In this document: piece after piece, positions 36,346-44,197 of the stretch | How positions within the stretch are numbered: position 1 is the stretch's first letter | How the letters are laid out: every line of letters begins with the position of its first letter | NCBI GenBank assembly: GCA_050012375.1 | Contig: JBEKHH010000018.1 | Coordinates: forward strand, 16,599 to 80,598 | From: PALSA-1353 sp050012375 | GTDB lineage: Bacteria; Planctomycetota; Phycisphaerae; Tepidisphaerales; Tepidisphaeraceae | DNA length: 64,000 nucleotides | Reading direction: 5' to 3' | The notes under the pieces: model-generated | The model's database searches: none | Told to the model about the DNA's origin: nothing | The model's input: the letters and a program-made list of their open reading frames with translations, nothing else | Made by a program: the position numbers and the translations under genes

Positions 36346-37107
36346 ATGGTGCTCAGATTGGGACGAAACAAGTTGGGCCAGGGCGTTGCCCTTCCGTGGG
36401 AGTCCGTAGATCCTCGCGAAGGCGAAGGGCCGACGACCTGGGAAGGGGATTCCGCAGGGCAATGGTTCCTCGAATCGCCGCCGGGCGATTGGAAGATGGA
36501 ACCGCTTCCTGGTGTGCAAGGCGGCGGGCAAGCGACGGATGAAGAGCTGAATATCCCGCCCATGGTGTCGGATCTTGTGGAGCAAGAAGAGGAGGATTTG
36601 TTTCCAACCGCGCCTGGGAGCGGAGGTTGGACGGTGGCGATTCTGTGCGTGGGAATGAGTTTGATCGCGGCTTGCGAGATCATCCCGCAGGCCGACGCAA
36701 ATCGCCGTCTGGTATACGAGCGCGAGATGCTTCGGCAGGACCTTACGCAGATTCAGAGCCAGATCTCGGTCAATCACGAGTTTTTGTCGAAGCTTGAAAG
36801 CGATCCTCAGCTCACCGAGCGTCTGGCCCAGCGTGAGATGCGAGCCGTGCCTCAGGGGCAAACAGTCCTGAACTTGAAATCGGACGGGGATTCGACGGCG
36901 ACGGCATCAGCGGCCGCCGCGCGGATGTCGCCGTTCAGCATCGTAAACGTGCCGCCCCCTGCCCCGCTGGCGCCATACCGGCCCGTGGGCGGGAAATTCG
37001 CGGAACTTTGCAGGACGCCGCGATCACATGGGTTTGTTCTGGGAACGGCGATGATCATGATTGCGGCGGGTTTGGTGCTGGATGGGCGGGCGAGCGGGGA
37101 CTCGTAA
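36346..37107 (+). CDS. Membrane protein with FtsB/DivIC-like coiled coil, unknown function
   Basis: 253 residues; an AAGGAGGG Shine-Dalgarno precedes ATG 36346. An acidic, disordered N-terminal region (about 1-90) is followed by a transmembrane helix (VAILCVGMSLIAACEII, about 93-113), a coiled coil (ANRRLVYEREMLRQDLTQIQSQISVNHEFLSKLES), the segment DPQLTERLAQREMRAV, and a second hydrophobic segment near the C-terminus. Short TM, coiled coil and a DPxxxERLAR-like end is the layout of septum-formation initiator proteins (FtsB/DivIC). The added N-terminal and C-terminal parts are unusual. No further family recognised. Confidence 0.7.
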   Translation: MVLRLGRNKLGQGVALPWESVDPREGEGPTTWEGDSAGQWFLESPPGDWKMEPLPGVQGGGQATDEELNIPPMVSDLVEQEEEDLFPTAPGSGGWTVAILCVGMSLIAACEIIPQADANRRLVYEREMLRQDLTQIQSQISVNHEFLSKLESDPQLTERLAQREMRAVPQGQTVLNLKSDGDSTATASAAAARMSPFSIVNVPPPAPLAPYRPVGGKFAELCRTPRSHGFVLGTAMIMIAAGLVLDGRASGDS

Positions 37108-37115
37108 TGACTTAA

Positions 37116-37167
37116 AGAGCCGGGGCGTGTCGCCCCGGTCTTAACCGGGGCGACACGCCCCGGCTCT
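37116..37167. repeat. 52-bp perfect palindrome, left end of RAYT unit
   Basis: Arms 37116-37139 and 37144-37167 (24 bp each) are exact reverse complements around a 4-nt loop. Each arm is itself palindromic (CCGGGGCG-TGT-CGCCCCGG), so a cruciform or cloverleaf is possible. Nearly identical to 37703-37754. Confidence 0.85.
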
Positions 37168-37175
37168 GTTTCGCT

Positions 37176-37667
37176 TCAGCGAGTCGTCCGCTGCCGCTGC
37201 ACATAACCGACCACCCGCTGGCGATAATCCTGGTTCCAAATCCACTTCACGCTCCCGCACTCCGCCCACCAAACTTGCTCCGTATCCAATGGCCAACGCT
37301 CGCTCAGCGCGTCGCTGATCCATCGCTTGAGCCACTTGCGTATGTCTTTGCCTTCGACTTCGGCGGACAAAACAACGTGAATGTGATCGGGTGCCGCCGC
37401 CGCTACGATCAGACTCCATCCGCCGCGAACGCAGATGGGGGGAATAGCGAGTTCCACAAACAGGCGTTGATCGAAGATGAGAACTCGCGGCGGAAAGCGG
37501 AGGAGCGACGATTCCTCGCGTTGCCAATCGCCATGCTGGCCGATGATCGGATCACCATAATTATTCGCGCTGCGATCGACAGTGCCGCGTTCGTCGCCGT
37601 GAAGGCGGGTGCCATAGGTTCCCCAGGTAAGGTGGTAGGCCAAGGGAAAGGCAGTGCGGGTGGGCAT
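37176..37667 (-). CDS. REP-associated tyrosine transposase (RAYT, Y1/IS200-like)
   Basis: 163 residues from ATG 37667; the frame remains open upstream only by reading through the flanking palindrome. HUH-family single-stranded DNA transposase: HIH at residues 95-97 (PDHIHVVL), a candidate catalytic Tyr in VVGYVQRQR (residue 155), and the family opening WGTYGTRLHGDERG. RAYTs cut and join at REP palindromes. Here the gene sits between two copies of a 52-bp palindrome, spanning about 639 bp in the gap between the membrane protein gene and cca. This is strong support for a RAYT unit that may still be mobile or domesticated. Confidence 0.88.
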   Translation of the reverse strand: MPTRTAFPLAYHLTWGTYGTRLHGDERGTVDRSANNYGDPIIGQHGDWQREESSLLRFPPRVLIFDQRLFVELAIPPICVRGGWSLIVAAAAPDHIHVVLSAEVEGKDIRKWLKRWISDALSERWPLDTEQVWWAECGSVKWIWNQDYRQRVVGYVQRQRTTR

Positions 37668-37702
37668 TTGGAACAAGATAATTGCCCAGAACGCGGAACA
37701 AC

Positions 37703-37754
37703 AGAGCCGGGGCGTGTCGCCCCGGTCTTCACCGAGGCGACACGCCCCGGCTCT
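37703..37754. repeat. 52-bp palindrome, right end of RAYT unit
   Basis: Arms 37703-37726 and 37731-37754 pair with one mismatch around a 4-nt loop. It differs from the copy at 37116-37167 at two positions only (one loop base and one arm base). It is followed on the plus strand by TGTTTTTG, so it might also terminate plus-strand transcription. Confidence 0.85.
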
Positions 37755-37762
37755 GTTTTTGC

Positions 37763-39055
37763 TCATAGCGTTTTAGCAAGTTTCATCGCTTGTTCTTTGG
37801 TGGAAATCCGGCCTTCGAGCTGGGCGTCATATACGGCATCGAGAATTCGTCGAAACGCGGGGCCGGGGGGAAAGCCGGCGGCGATCAGGTCGTCGCCATC
37901 CAACAGGGGAATCGGGGCGACATCCTGAAGACCCAAGCTGGGCAATTCCTCCTGCAAACTTGCAATCCGATTTTGGTGCGGCCCGGCGGAGGCGATCGAT
38001 TCCATGAGCTGGCGCGACAGTCCGGCCTTGGGGTGGGCCAGGAACCGCTTTTTCTGAGCAAGCGTCGGCGGGTTCGACTTCAGGAGCGGTTCGAGAATGG
38101 CCAGGGTTTGGGTCATCTCGTCGCATTCGTCGTTGCTGATTCGCAAGGCTTGACGCATGGCGCGGACGACGCGGGAAATCTCATTCTTTGCCAGCAGGGG
38201 GAGGACATCGCCGAGGGATTCACCCTGGAGGCGAGTGCAAAGACACGCCGCCGCGAGGGATAGACCAAGCGAAATGGGTCGGCCCCTTTCAAGCTTGAGG
38301 AAGATGGAACGTGCTTCGTCCAAAACTTCGGGGACCGCAGGCAAAAATCGGAAGATTTCGCGAGCCAAGTGCAAATCCCAGAGTAGTACCCAGGCGGCCT
38401 CTCGGGTGGGTGGCTTAAGCATGAGGCGCAATTCCTCGCCGATTCGCTCCGGGCTGATCCCTTTGATTTTGGGTGCGTGCAATTGGATCGCGGCGGCAGT
38501 GGCCGGTTCGATCTCAAAGCCAAAACGCGCGGCGAAACGCACGGCCCGAAGCATGCGAAGATGATCTTCGCCGAACCGTTCGGCAGGCGAGCCGATGGCC
38601 CGAATCCGCCGCGCGGCCAAATCATCCCGTCCGCCGACAAAATCAATGATGCGATCCTCGATGGGATCGAGAAAAAGTCCGTTGATGGTGAAATCGCGGC
38701 GGCGGGCGTCTTCCTCGGCGGAAGTGAAGCGAACGCTGCTGGGTCGGCGGCCGTCTTCATAGGTTCCATCAGCGCGGAAGGTGGCCACTTCCACGACGCT
38801 ATGGCCACTGCGGACCAGGATGACGCCAAAGGCCGCTCCAACGGCCTGTGTGGAGGGGAATAGCTCCCGGACGCGCGAGGGTGGGGCGTCGGTGGCGACG
38901 TCCCAATCTTTGGCGTCCAGGCCGAGCAATACATCGCGCACGCATCCGCCGGCGAAATAGGCGATGTGGCCGGCCTCGCAAAGGCGCTGGAGGACGGCCA
39001 GGGCGTCATCGCGCGTGCAGGGAGGTTTGAGCCGTGGATCGGCCGCAGGGTTCAT
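37763..39055 (-). CDS. cca: CCA tRNA nucleotidyltransferase / poly(A) polymerase family
   Basis: 430 residues, class II nucleotidyltransferase. Adds or repairs the 3'-CCA of tRNA. Motif A YFAGGCVRDVLLGLDAKDWDVATDA gives the GGxVRD and DxD residues; motif B is RRDFTINGLFLDP; then RAIGSPAERFGEDHLRMLRAVRFAARFGFEIE (motif C/D with the nucleotide-selecting E-D-x-x-R). The C-terminal half has a divergent helical domain without an HD motif that I can see. A TAGAAT box and a CCGGAG Shine-Dalgarno lie just upstream, suggesting a short leader. Could be a poly(A) polymerase; CCA-adding is more likely as no second copy is seen. Confidence 0.92.
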   Translation of the reverse strand: MNPAADPRLKPPCTRDDALAVLQRLCEAGHIAYFAGGCVRDVLLGLDAKDWDVATDAPPSRVRELFPSTQAVGAAFGVILVRSGHSVVEVATFRADGTYEDGRRPSSVRFTSAEEDARRRDFTINGLFLDPIEDRIIDFVGGRDDLAARRIRAIGSPAERFGEDHLRMLRAVRFAARFGFEIEPATAAAIQLHAPKIKGISPERIGEELRLMLKPPTREAAWVLLWDLHLAREIFRFLPAVPEVLDEARSIFLKLERGRPISLGLSLAAACLCTRLQGESLGDVLPLLAKNEISRVVRAMRQALRISNDECDEMTQTLAILEPLLKSNPPTLAQKKRFLAHPKAGLSRQLMESIASAGPHQNRIASLQEELPSLGLQDVAPIPLLDGDDLIAAGFPPGPAFRRILDAVYDAQLEGRISTKEQAMKLAKTL

Positions 39056-39111
39056 GATCTCCGGTGGATTCTATCGGAAATCTTCCAGGTTTTGTTATGA
39101 TGGCGGGTTCC

Positions 39112-39130
39112 CCCACGGCCGAGCCGTGGG
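39112..39130. repeat. REP-like palindrome with CCCACGGC arms, second copy
   Basis: CCCACGGC, 3-nt loop CGA, GCCGTGGG, followed by CTTG. It has the same arms as 1188-1206. Located in the divergent gap between cca and the lipoprotein gene. Confidence 0.7.
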
Positions 39131-39154
39131 CTTGCTTCGCTGGGAGTTTGGAAT

Positions 39155-40225
39155 ATGGCGCGAGTTGCGTTTGTTGTGCTGGGGGCGTTTATCGCGGCGG
39201 TTGCGGGGTGCGCTTCTCATGCGACGCCCGATTCCGGCAATCCGGCAACCGCAACGCCGGATTCGACGGCATCCACGCCCGACGCGGCGGCGAGCGACGC
39301 TGCCGACACACCGGCTCCGCCGGAAGGGGCGGAGTCCACCCTGCACTGCGCCACTTTTAGCGGGCCCACGCACATCATGGATGCCAAGCGGATGAAGGAC
39401 TACCTGATCCGCCAGACCGGTACAAAGGATTGGTACGTCGTCCACAGTGCCGACGAGAGCGATCTGTATTTCGGATTTTACAAGACGTTTGACGACCGGT
39501 CGCAGGTCGCGGAATACACCCGTGCCCAATCGGACCGGGCGAGGGTTTCGTCGCTCGTGGATAATGACGGCCAGACGATGTTCCCGCAGATCGGCTTTGT
39601 GCCGATCGAGACGCCCGATCCGCCGGCTCCCAGGGAATGGGATTTATCAAGCAATCGTGGCTTCTGGACGCTTCAGATTGCCGTGTACAAAGGGAGCCCG
39701 CAGCGCAAGCAAATGGCCGTGGATGCGGTGAAGGGATTTCGTGGCGCCGGCGTGGAGGCGTATTTCCGCCACGGACCATCGACCAGCGAAGTTTACATCG
39801 GCTCGTGGCCGCGGAATGCCGTGGCCGAGCAGCAGGCGGCGGCGGCCGAGAGCGATGACCCCAATGAGCCGCTGCTCGTGCTTCCGGATTCGTTTTCCGG
39901 AGCGGAAAACTCCAACGTCTACACGCCGGACGGGCGAAAGATGAAGGTGGTCGTACCCAAGCTGGATATTCTGGACCCCTCGCTGAAGAAGGCGGCGGCG
40001 GAGTATCCGAACTATTACGTCAACGGCGTCGTGATTGGGCACCGGGTGCAACTGGCGGATCATACCTGGCAGACGATTCCCTGGTCGTCGTATCTGATCC
40101 AGGTTCCGCATGGGGACGGCGATGAGGATGATTCGCAGGTGAAAGGCGAATCGGGCCCGGGTGGCCAGCCGTCCGATTCGGGGAGTCCTCCGGCGGCGGT
40201 GCCGGGCCTGGGCGGGTTGCGATAG
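39155..40225 (+). CDS. Lipoprotein with SPOR-like domain
   Basis: 356 residues. A lipoprotein signal peptide ends in AAVAGC (Cys19), then a Ser/Thr/Ala/Pro-rich disordered linker to about residue 60. The middle holds two related segments, about 62-125 (ATFSGPTHIMDAKRMKDYLIR...YFGFYKTFDD) and 168-230 (WTLQIAVYKGSPQRKQMAVDAVKGFRGAGVEAYFRHGPSTSEVYIGSWP), patterned like SPOR repeats that bind denuded peptidoglycan at division sites. The tail is acidic and Pro/Gly-rich. SPOR assignment is by pattern only. Divergent from cca. Confidence 0.7.
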   Translation: MARVAFVVLGAFIAAVAGCASHATPDSGNPATATPDSTASTPDAAASDAADTPAPPEGAESTLHCATFSGPTHIMDAKRMKDYLIRQTGTKDWYVVHSADESDLYFGFYKTFDDRSQVAEYTRAQSDRARVSSLVDNDGQTMFPQIGFVPIETPDPPAPREWDLSSNRGFWTLQIAVYKGSPQRKQMAVDAVKGFRGAGVEAYFRHGPSTSEVYIGSWPRNAVAEQQAAAAESDDPNEPLLVLPDSFSGAENSNVYTPDGRKMKVVVPKLDILDPSLKKAAAEYPNYYVNGVVIGHRVQLADHTWQTIPWSSYLIQVPHGDGDEDDSQVKGESGPGGQPSDSGSPPAAVPGLGGLR

Positions 40226-40239
40226 GGCGGAGCGAAACC

Positions 40240-40875
40240 TTGCACCTGCTGATCGCCAGTACGAATCCGGGGAAGATCCGCGAATTCCGCCAGATGCTGG
40301 CCGGGGGCGGGGGAATCCACGTCACCGATCTCACCGAGCATCCTGAACTGCCCCCTGTCGAGGAAACCGGCCGGAGTTTCCTCGCCAACGCCTGTCTCAA
40401 GGCGGCGGAGTATGGCAAGTCACTGAACATGTGGGCGCTGGCCGATGACAGCGGCCTTGCGGTTGATGCGCTGGAGGGAAAGCCCGGCGTGCACAGCGCG
40501 CGGTGGGCGGCGATACACAAATCCGGCCAGGGGGATGCGGATAACAACGCCCTGCTGATTCGCCAGCTTGCCCACGTTCCGGCCGAGGGGCGTAGCGCGC
40601 GATTTGTCTGTGCGCTGGCGCTGGCGGATGCCCAGGGACGGGTGATCCTCACCGCCAGCGGCCGCGTTGAAGGGAGGATCCTCATGGATCCGCGGGGGGG
40701 CGGCGGGTTTGGTTACGATCCACTGTTTCTGGTGGATGGCCTCGGCAAAACAACCGGGGAATTGCCGCCTGATGAGAAACACCGGATCAGCCACCGTGGA
40801 AAGGCCTTGCGCCGAATGAGGTTGCTGATGGACAGGACCGGGCTCACCCGCTGTGGGGACACCCCTTTCAGATAG
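40240..40875 (+). CDS. rdgB: Non-canonical purine NTP pyrophosphatase (RdgB/HAM1)
   Basis: 211 residues. Hydrolyses (d)ITP and XTP to keep damaged purines out of nucleic acids. The start TTG 40240 is decided by homology: HLLIASTNPGKIREFRQML is the usual N-terminus and no ATG fits. Other motifs: EETGRSFLANACLKA, ADDSGLAVDALEGKPGVHSARWA, GGGGFGYDPLF and HRISHRGKALRRM. A GGGCGGAG ribosome site precedes the start. It lies 14 bp after the lipoprotein gene, so the two probably share a transcript. Confidence 0.95.
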   Translation: MHLLIASTNPGKIREFRQMLAGGGGIHVTDLTEHPELPPVEETGRSFLANACLKAAEYGKSLNMWALADDSGLAVDALEGKPGVHSARWAAIHKSGQGDADNNALLIRQLAHVPAEGRSARFVCALALADAQGRVILTASGRVEGRILMDPRGGGGFGYDPLFLVDGLGKTTGELPPDEKHRISHRGKALRRMRLLMDRTGLTRCGDTPFR

Positions 40876-40888
40876 GTGAAATCCGGTC

Positions 40889-40894
40889 TACACT
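40889..40894 (+). promoter_or_regulatory. -10 box TACACT before the universal stress protein gene
   Basis: TACACT lies 7 nt upstream of ATG 40902 with no Shine-Dalgarno between. The earlier in-frame ATG 40896 is only 1 nt from the box and would not be transcribed from it. Candidate leaderless promoter that favours 40902. Confidence 0.45.
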
Positions 40895-40901
40895 AATGCT
40901 T

Positions 40902-41318
40902 ATGAGCCGGATTCTGGTGGCTGTCAGCAGCCCGTGGGCCGCGGAGAAGGTCGTGACCCCGCTGGTCGAATTGGCGAATCGCCTGAGCGCGGACGTATTG
41001 GTCGTTCACGTTTCGCGGCCCAGCGGCGGCCAAATGCGCGAGCAGGAGCAGGCCGACGGCGAAGCGGCGATCAGTTTGCTGCGGGCCAAGCTCCAGGAGC
41101 GTGAAGTGACGGTCCAAACCCTTCTGATGTTCAGCGACGACATTGCCCGGGCCATTTTGAATACGGCCACGGAGCGCGAGGTGACGCTGATCGTGCTGGG
41201 ATTGACCGGAAAGAACATTTTTGCACGGTTGCTGGCGGGCAACGTGCCGGTGGAATTGATTAAGAACACCAGAATCCCCGTCCTGCTGCTTCCACCGGAC
41301 TGGAATGGCGTGCTGTAG
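40902..41318 (+). CDS. Universal stress protein (UspA) family
   Basis: 138 residues from ATG 40902; ATG 40896 would add two residues. UspA fold: RILVAVSSPWAAEKVVTPLVELANRLSADVLVVHV at the N-terminus, and the C-terminal segment LIVLGLTGKNIFARLLAGNVPVELIKNTRIPVLLL, where an ATP-binding Usp usually has G-x2-G-x9-G-S/T. Here G-L-T-G-x8-G-N replaces the final Ser by Asn, so nucleotide binding is uncertain. Small cytoplasmic stress-related protein. It follows rdgB after a short gap. Confidence 0.88.
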   Translation: MSRILVAVSSPWAAEKVVTPLVELANRLSADVLVVHVSRPSGGQMREQEQADGEAAISLLRAKLQEREVTVQTLLMFSDDIARAILNTATEREVTLIVLGLTGKNIFARLLAGNVPVELIKNTRIPVLLLPPDWNGVL

Positions 41319-41393
41319 GCGCGGAGGCGCGGAATTTTTTGCAAATCCTGTCAACAAATTTCCTAATTCTGCTTGCGGGGACGACAATCACGT

Positions 41394-41399
41394 TATAAT
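41394..41399 (+). promoter_or_regulatory. Consensus -10 box TATAAT upstream of the arginine decarboxylase gene
   Basis: Perfect TATAAT, 54 nt before ATG 41454. A weak TTGCGG at 41373-41378 lies at 15-nt spacing. It makes the upstream TTG 41373 an unlikely start, as it would lie inside the promoter. Confidence 0.5.
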
Positions 41400-41453
41400 C
41401 CCGCCTCCGCGCGGTTGAGAAATGCGGCGGAAGACTTAACGGAGAGTTCACGA

Positions 41454-42089
41454 ATGGTCAACGGCGATGATTTCATGCCCAAAGAATGCTTTTTCACCAA
41501 GGGCGTTGGGCGGCACGCACAAAAATTGATGAGTTTCGAGTTGGCGCTGCGTGATGCGGGCATTGAAAAGCAGAATCTGGTGCGCGTATCGTCAATTTAT
41601 CCGACCGCTTGCAAGATCATCCCGGTCAAGGAAGGCATTCCGAAGCTCAAGCCCGGCCAGATTACCTTCGTCGTCCTTGCCGAGACCGCCACGGAGGAGC
41701 CGAACCGGCTGATCTGCGCCGGCATCGGGCTGGCGATCCCGCGAAATCATGACCATGGGTATATCGCCGAACATCACGGCTTTGGGATGAGCGAGAAAAG
41801 GACGGAAGATCTCTGCGAGGATCTCGCGGCGACGATGCTGGCGACTACGCTGGGAATTTCGTTTGACGCGGACAAGAACTGGGACGAGCGCGAGCAGCAG
41901 TACAAGATGAGCGGGGACATCGTCAAAACACGGGCCGTGGTCCAGACCGCCGAGGGGGACAAAAGCGGATTGTGGACCAGCGTGATTTCCGCGGTTGTGT
42001 TTATCCTGGACAAAAACAACGGCGAAAAGCCCGCCCCGGAAATTCAGAATCCGGAAAAAACCATCCTCGATCGCATGGCGGGGACGTAG
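41454..42089 (+). CDS. Pyruvoyl-dependent arginine decarboxylase (PvlArgDC)
   Basis: 211 residues from ATG 41454, with GGAGAG as ribosome site. Converts arginine to agmatine. A proenzyme cleaves itself between two Ser (residues 46-47 in VRVSSIYP) to make the pyruvoyl group. Other family motifs are KLMSFELALRDAGIEKQNL, GIPKLKPGQITFVVLAE and IGLAIPRNHDHGYIAEHHGFG. It lies convergent to aguA and aguB, which finish putrescine synthesis, so the three genes form one pathway. The C-terminal tail (about 190-211) is extra and charged. Confidence 0.93.
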   Translation: MVNGDDFMPKECFFTKGVGRHAQKLMSFELALRDAGIEKQNLVRVSSIYPTACKIIPVKEGIPKLKPGQITFVVLAETATEEPNRLICAGIGLAIPRNHDHGYIAEHHGFGMSEKRTEDLCEDLAATMLATTLGISFDADKNWDEREQQYKMSGDIVKTRAVVQTAEGDKSGLWTSVISAVVFILDKNNGEKPAPEIQNPEKTILDRMAGT

Positions 42090-42115
42090 AGCTTCAAAAG
42101 CCAGCTCTTGGAGCG

Positions 42116-43183
42116 TCATTTCGGTTGCTGCTGGCTCAGGCAGTGGATGGCGCCCAATCCCCAGATCAACTCGACGCAATCGATGCCGATGACTTTGTGC
42201 CTCGGCAGATGTTCCTGAAGGATCGCCAGCGCTTTGCGATCATTACGGCGGTCGCGGTAAGTCGGGACCAGCAACGCGCCGTTGGCGAAATAAAAATTAA
42301 CGTACGTCGCGGGCATTCGCTGGCCATTGTGAATCATGGGGCGCGGCATGGGGATTTCGACGATTTCAAACGGCCGGCCATCCGGGTCGGTCAGCTTTTC
42401 CGCCTGCCGGCGCGCGTCGCAAAGGATGCGGTGGTTCTGGTCTTTGGGATCGGGTTCCATGCCGATCACGATTTTTGTGGGGCTGATAAAACGGGCGAGG
42501 TCATCAATGTGGCCGTCGGTGTCGTCCCCGGCGATTCCACCGCTGAGCCAGCAGACCTTTTTCTGGCCGTAATAATCCTTGAGGTATTTTTCGATGCGGG
42601 ATTTGGTCAGCTTCGGATTGCGGTTTTTGTTCAGCAGGCAATCGGTGGTGGTCAGCACCGTGCCCGCGCCGCTAAAATCGACGGCCCCGCCTTCCATGAC
42701 GATGCCGGGATAGAAAACCGGCAGGCCAAGCTCCTCGGCGACGCGAGTGGGAACGGCATCGTCGTCGTCATACGGGGGATATTTTCCGCCCCAGGCGTTG
42801 AATGCCCAATCAACGATGGCTTTTTCGCTTCGGCCACGCCTCCGGCGAACGACAAAAGCCGGCCCATGATCGCGGCACCAGCTTTCGTTGGTCTGGATGT
42901 GATGAAAGAAAATGTTCCGCGGACCGCAGCCGTGCTCGGCTAACTGTTTCTTCACCAGGCGCTCATAATTCCCGTTGGGCACGTTAACGTGGACTTTTTC
43001 CCGCAGCGCGATTTCGCGGAAAATTCGGGCGACGTTCTCCGGAACAGTGTGATACTTCTCGGGAAAGGAAATCCCCTCCGGCCGCGGCCAACTGAACCAC
43101 GTTCCCTCGTGCGGCGCCCATTCCGGCGGAAAGGAATAACCGAGAGCTGCCGGTGTTTGAGCAAGGACTTTCAACTTAGCCAT
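42116..43183 (-). CDS. aguA: Agmatine deiminase (AguA)
   Basis: 355 residues from ATG 43183; GTG 43195 would add four residues. Hydrolyses agmatine to N-carbamoylputrescine. Pentein fold of the PAD/porphyromonas family: ETWFSWP-like opening (HEGTWFSWP), SWCRDHGPAFVV, DWAFNAWGGKYPP, MEGGAVDFSG, the GDDTDGHIDDLARF catalytic His/Asp stretch, and the nucleophile Cys348 in LGAIHCLSQQQP. The start overlaps the end of aguB by 8 bp. With PvlArgDC and AguB it completes arginine-to-putrescine. Confidence 0.95.
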   Translation of the reverse strand: MAKLKVLAQTPAALGYSFPPEWAPHEGTWFSWPRPEGISFPEKYHTVPENVARIFREIALREKVHVNVPNGNYERLVKKQLAEHGCGPRNIFFHHIQTNESWCRDHGPAFVVRRRRGRSEKAIVDWAFNAWGGKYPPYDDDDAVPTRVAEELGLPVFYPGIVMEGGAVDFSGAGTVLTTTDCLLNKNRNPKLTKSRIEKYLKDYYGQKKVCWLSGGIAGDDTDGHIDDLARFISPTKIVIGMEPDPKDQNHRILCDARRQAEKLTDPDGRPFEIVEIPMPRPMIHNGQRMPATYVNFYFANGALLVPTYRDRRNDRKALAILQEHLPRHKVIGIDCVELIWGLGAIHCLSQQQPK

Positions 43184-44111
43184 GAGTATCCACAAACCGC
43201 CTGGTCAAATCTCCGTACGCATCGATCCGCCGATCGCGCAGGAACGGCCAATGCGTTCGGCTGAATTCCACGTTCTCCAGATCGCAATCGGCGATAAGGA
43301 CTTCTTCCTTGCCGCTTGAGGCTTTCTTGATGATCTGACCATTCGGGGCGGCGATGAACGATTGGCCCCAGAATTGGATTCCATCCGGATTCACCGGCTT
43401 GCCGTCAGGCCGCAGGATTTTTTCCAGGCCGATCCGATTGGGGGCGCACACGTAACAGCCGTTGGCCACGGCATGACTGCGCTGGATCAGCTCCCAGCTT
43501 TCATGCTGGGCGTGGCCGTACTCGGCTTTTTCGCGCGGATGCCAGCCGATGGCGGTGGGATAGAAAAGAACCTGCGCTCCCTGTAGAGCGACGAGACGGG
43601 CGGCTTCGGGGAACCATTGGTCCCAACAGATGAGCACGCCGATCTTCGCGTATTTGGTTTGCCATGCGCGAAAACCCGTGTCGCCGGGCGTAAAATAAAA
43701 TTTCTCGTGGTAGAGCGGGTCGTCTGGAATGTGCATCTTGCGATAGATGCCGAGAATCGAGCCGTCGGCGTCGAGAACGACGGCGGTGTTGTGATAGAGG
43801 CCGTCAGCCCGCTTTTCGAAGAGCGATGCGATGATGACGATGCGGTATTTCCTGGCGAGCTTGGCGAGAGCATCCGTGCTGGGGCCGGGAATGTTTTCGG
43901 CCAGCTTGAAAAAGCGGTGGTCCTCAACCTGGCAAAAATACTGCGAGCGGAACAATTCCTGCGTGCAAACGATTTTTGCCCCCGACTTGGCGGCGCGCTC
44001 CACCAATCGGAGTTGGTTTTTCAGGTTCGTCGCGCCGTCAGGCCCGCATGCCATTTGCGTGAGGGCAACGGGCACGATGCTCTTGGCTATTTTGGTGTGT
44101 TTTCGTTTCAT
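43176..44111 (-). CDS. aguB: N-carbamoylputrescine amidase (AguB)
   Basis: 311 residues, nitrilase superfamily. Hydrolyses N-carbamoylputrescine to putrescine, CO2 and NH3. The Glu-Lys-Cys triad is visible: Glu52 (CTQELF), Lys125 (YRKMHIP) and Cys162 (LICWDQWFPEAARL). The DDPLYHEKFYFTPGDTGF and REKAEYGHAQHESWELIQRSHAVANG segments are typical of AguB rather than other nitrilases. It is followed by aguA with an 8-bp overlap. holA lies 58 bp upstream on the same strand. Confidence 0.95.
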   Translation of the reverse strand: MKRKHTKIAKSIVPVALTQMACGPDGATNLKNQLRLVERAAKSGAKIVCTQELFRSQYFCQVEDHRFFKLAENIPGPSTDALAKLARKYRIVIIASLFEKRADGLYHNTAVVLDADGSILGIYRKMHIPDDPLYHEKFYFTPGDTGFRAWQTKYAKIGVLICWDQWFPEAARLVALQGAQVLFYPTAIGWHPREKAEYGHAQHESWELIQRSHAVANGCYVCAPNRIGLEKILRPDGKPVNPDGIQFWGQSFIAAPNGQIIKKASSGKEEVLIADCDLENVEFSRTHWPFLRDRRIDAYGDLTRRFVDTHG

Positions 44112-44141
44112 CGTGTTTCACCCGTCTTTTCCCCACTCCGC

Positions 44142-44197
44142 GCAGTACCGGGGAGAGGGGAAGAGTGCGCTACCCCTCTCTCCCGGATGCCGGGGAG
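44142..44197. repeat. GC-rich palindromic repeat extending into the holA 3' end
   Basis: A GGGGAGAGGGG word (44150-44160) pairs with the ACCCCTCTCTCCC word (44172-44184) and a second GCCGGGGAGGGGG copy follows (44189-44201). This kind of unit encodes the last about ten residues of HolA (SPSPASGREG), a tail that looks acquired by read-through into the repeat. Confidence 0.6.

Noticed and set aside
37116..37167. Simple transcription terminator between the membrane protein gene and cca
   Set aside because: It has no T-run and a nearly identical copy lies on the far side of the RAYT gene; a mobile palindrome explains it better.
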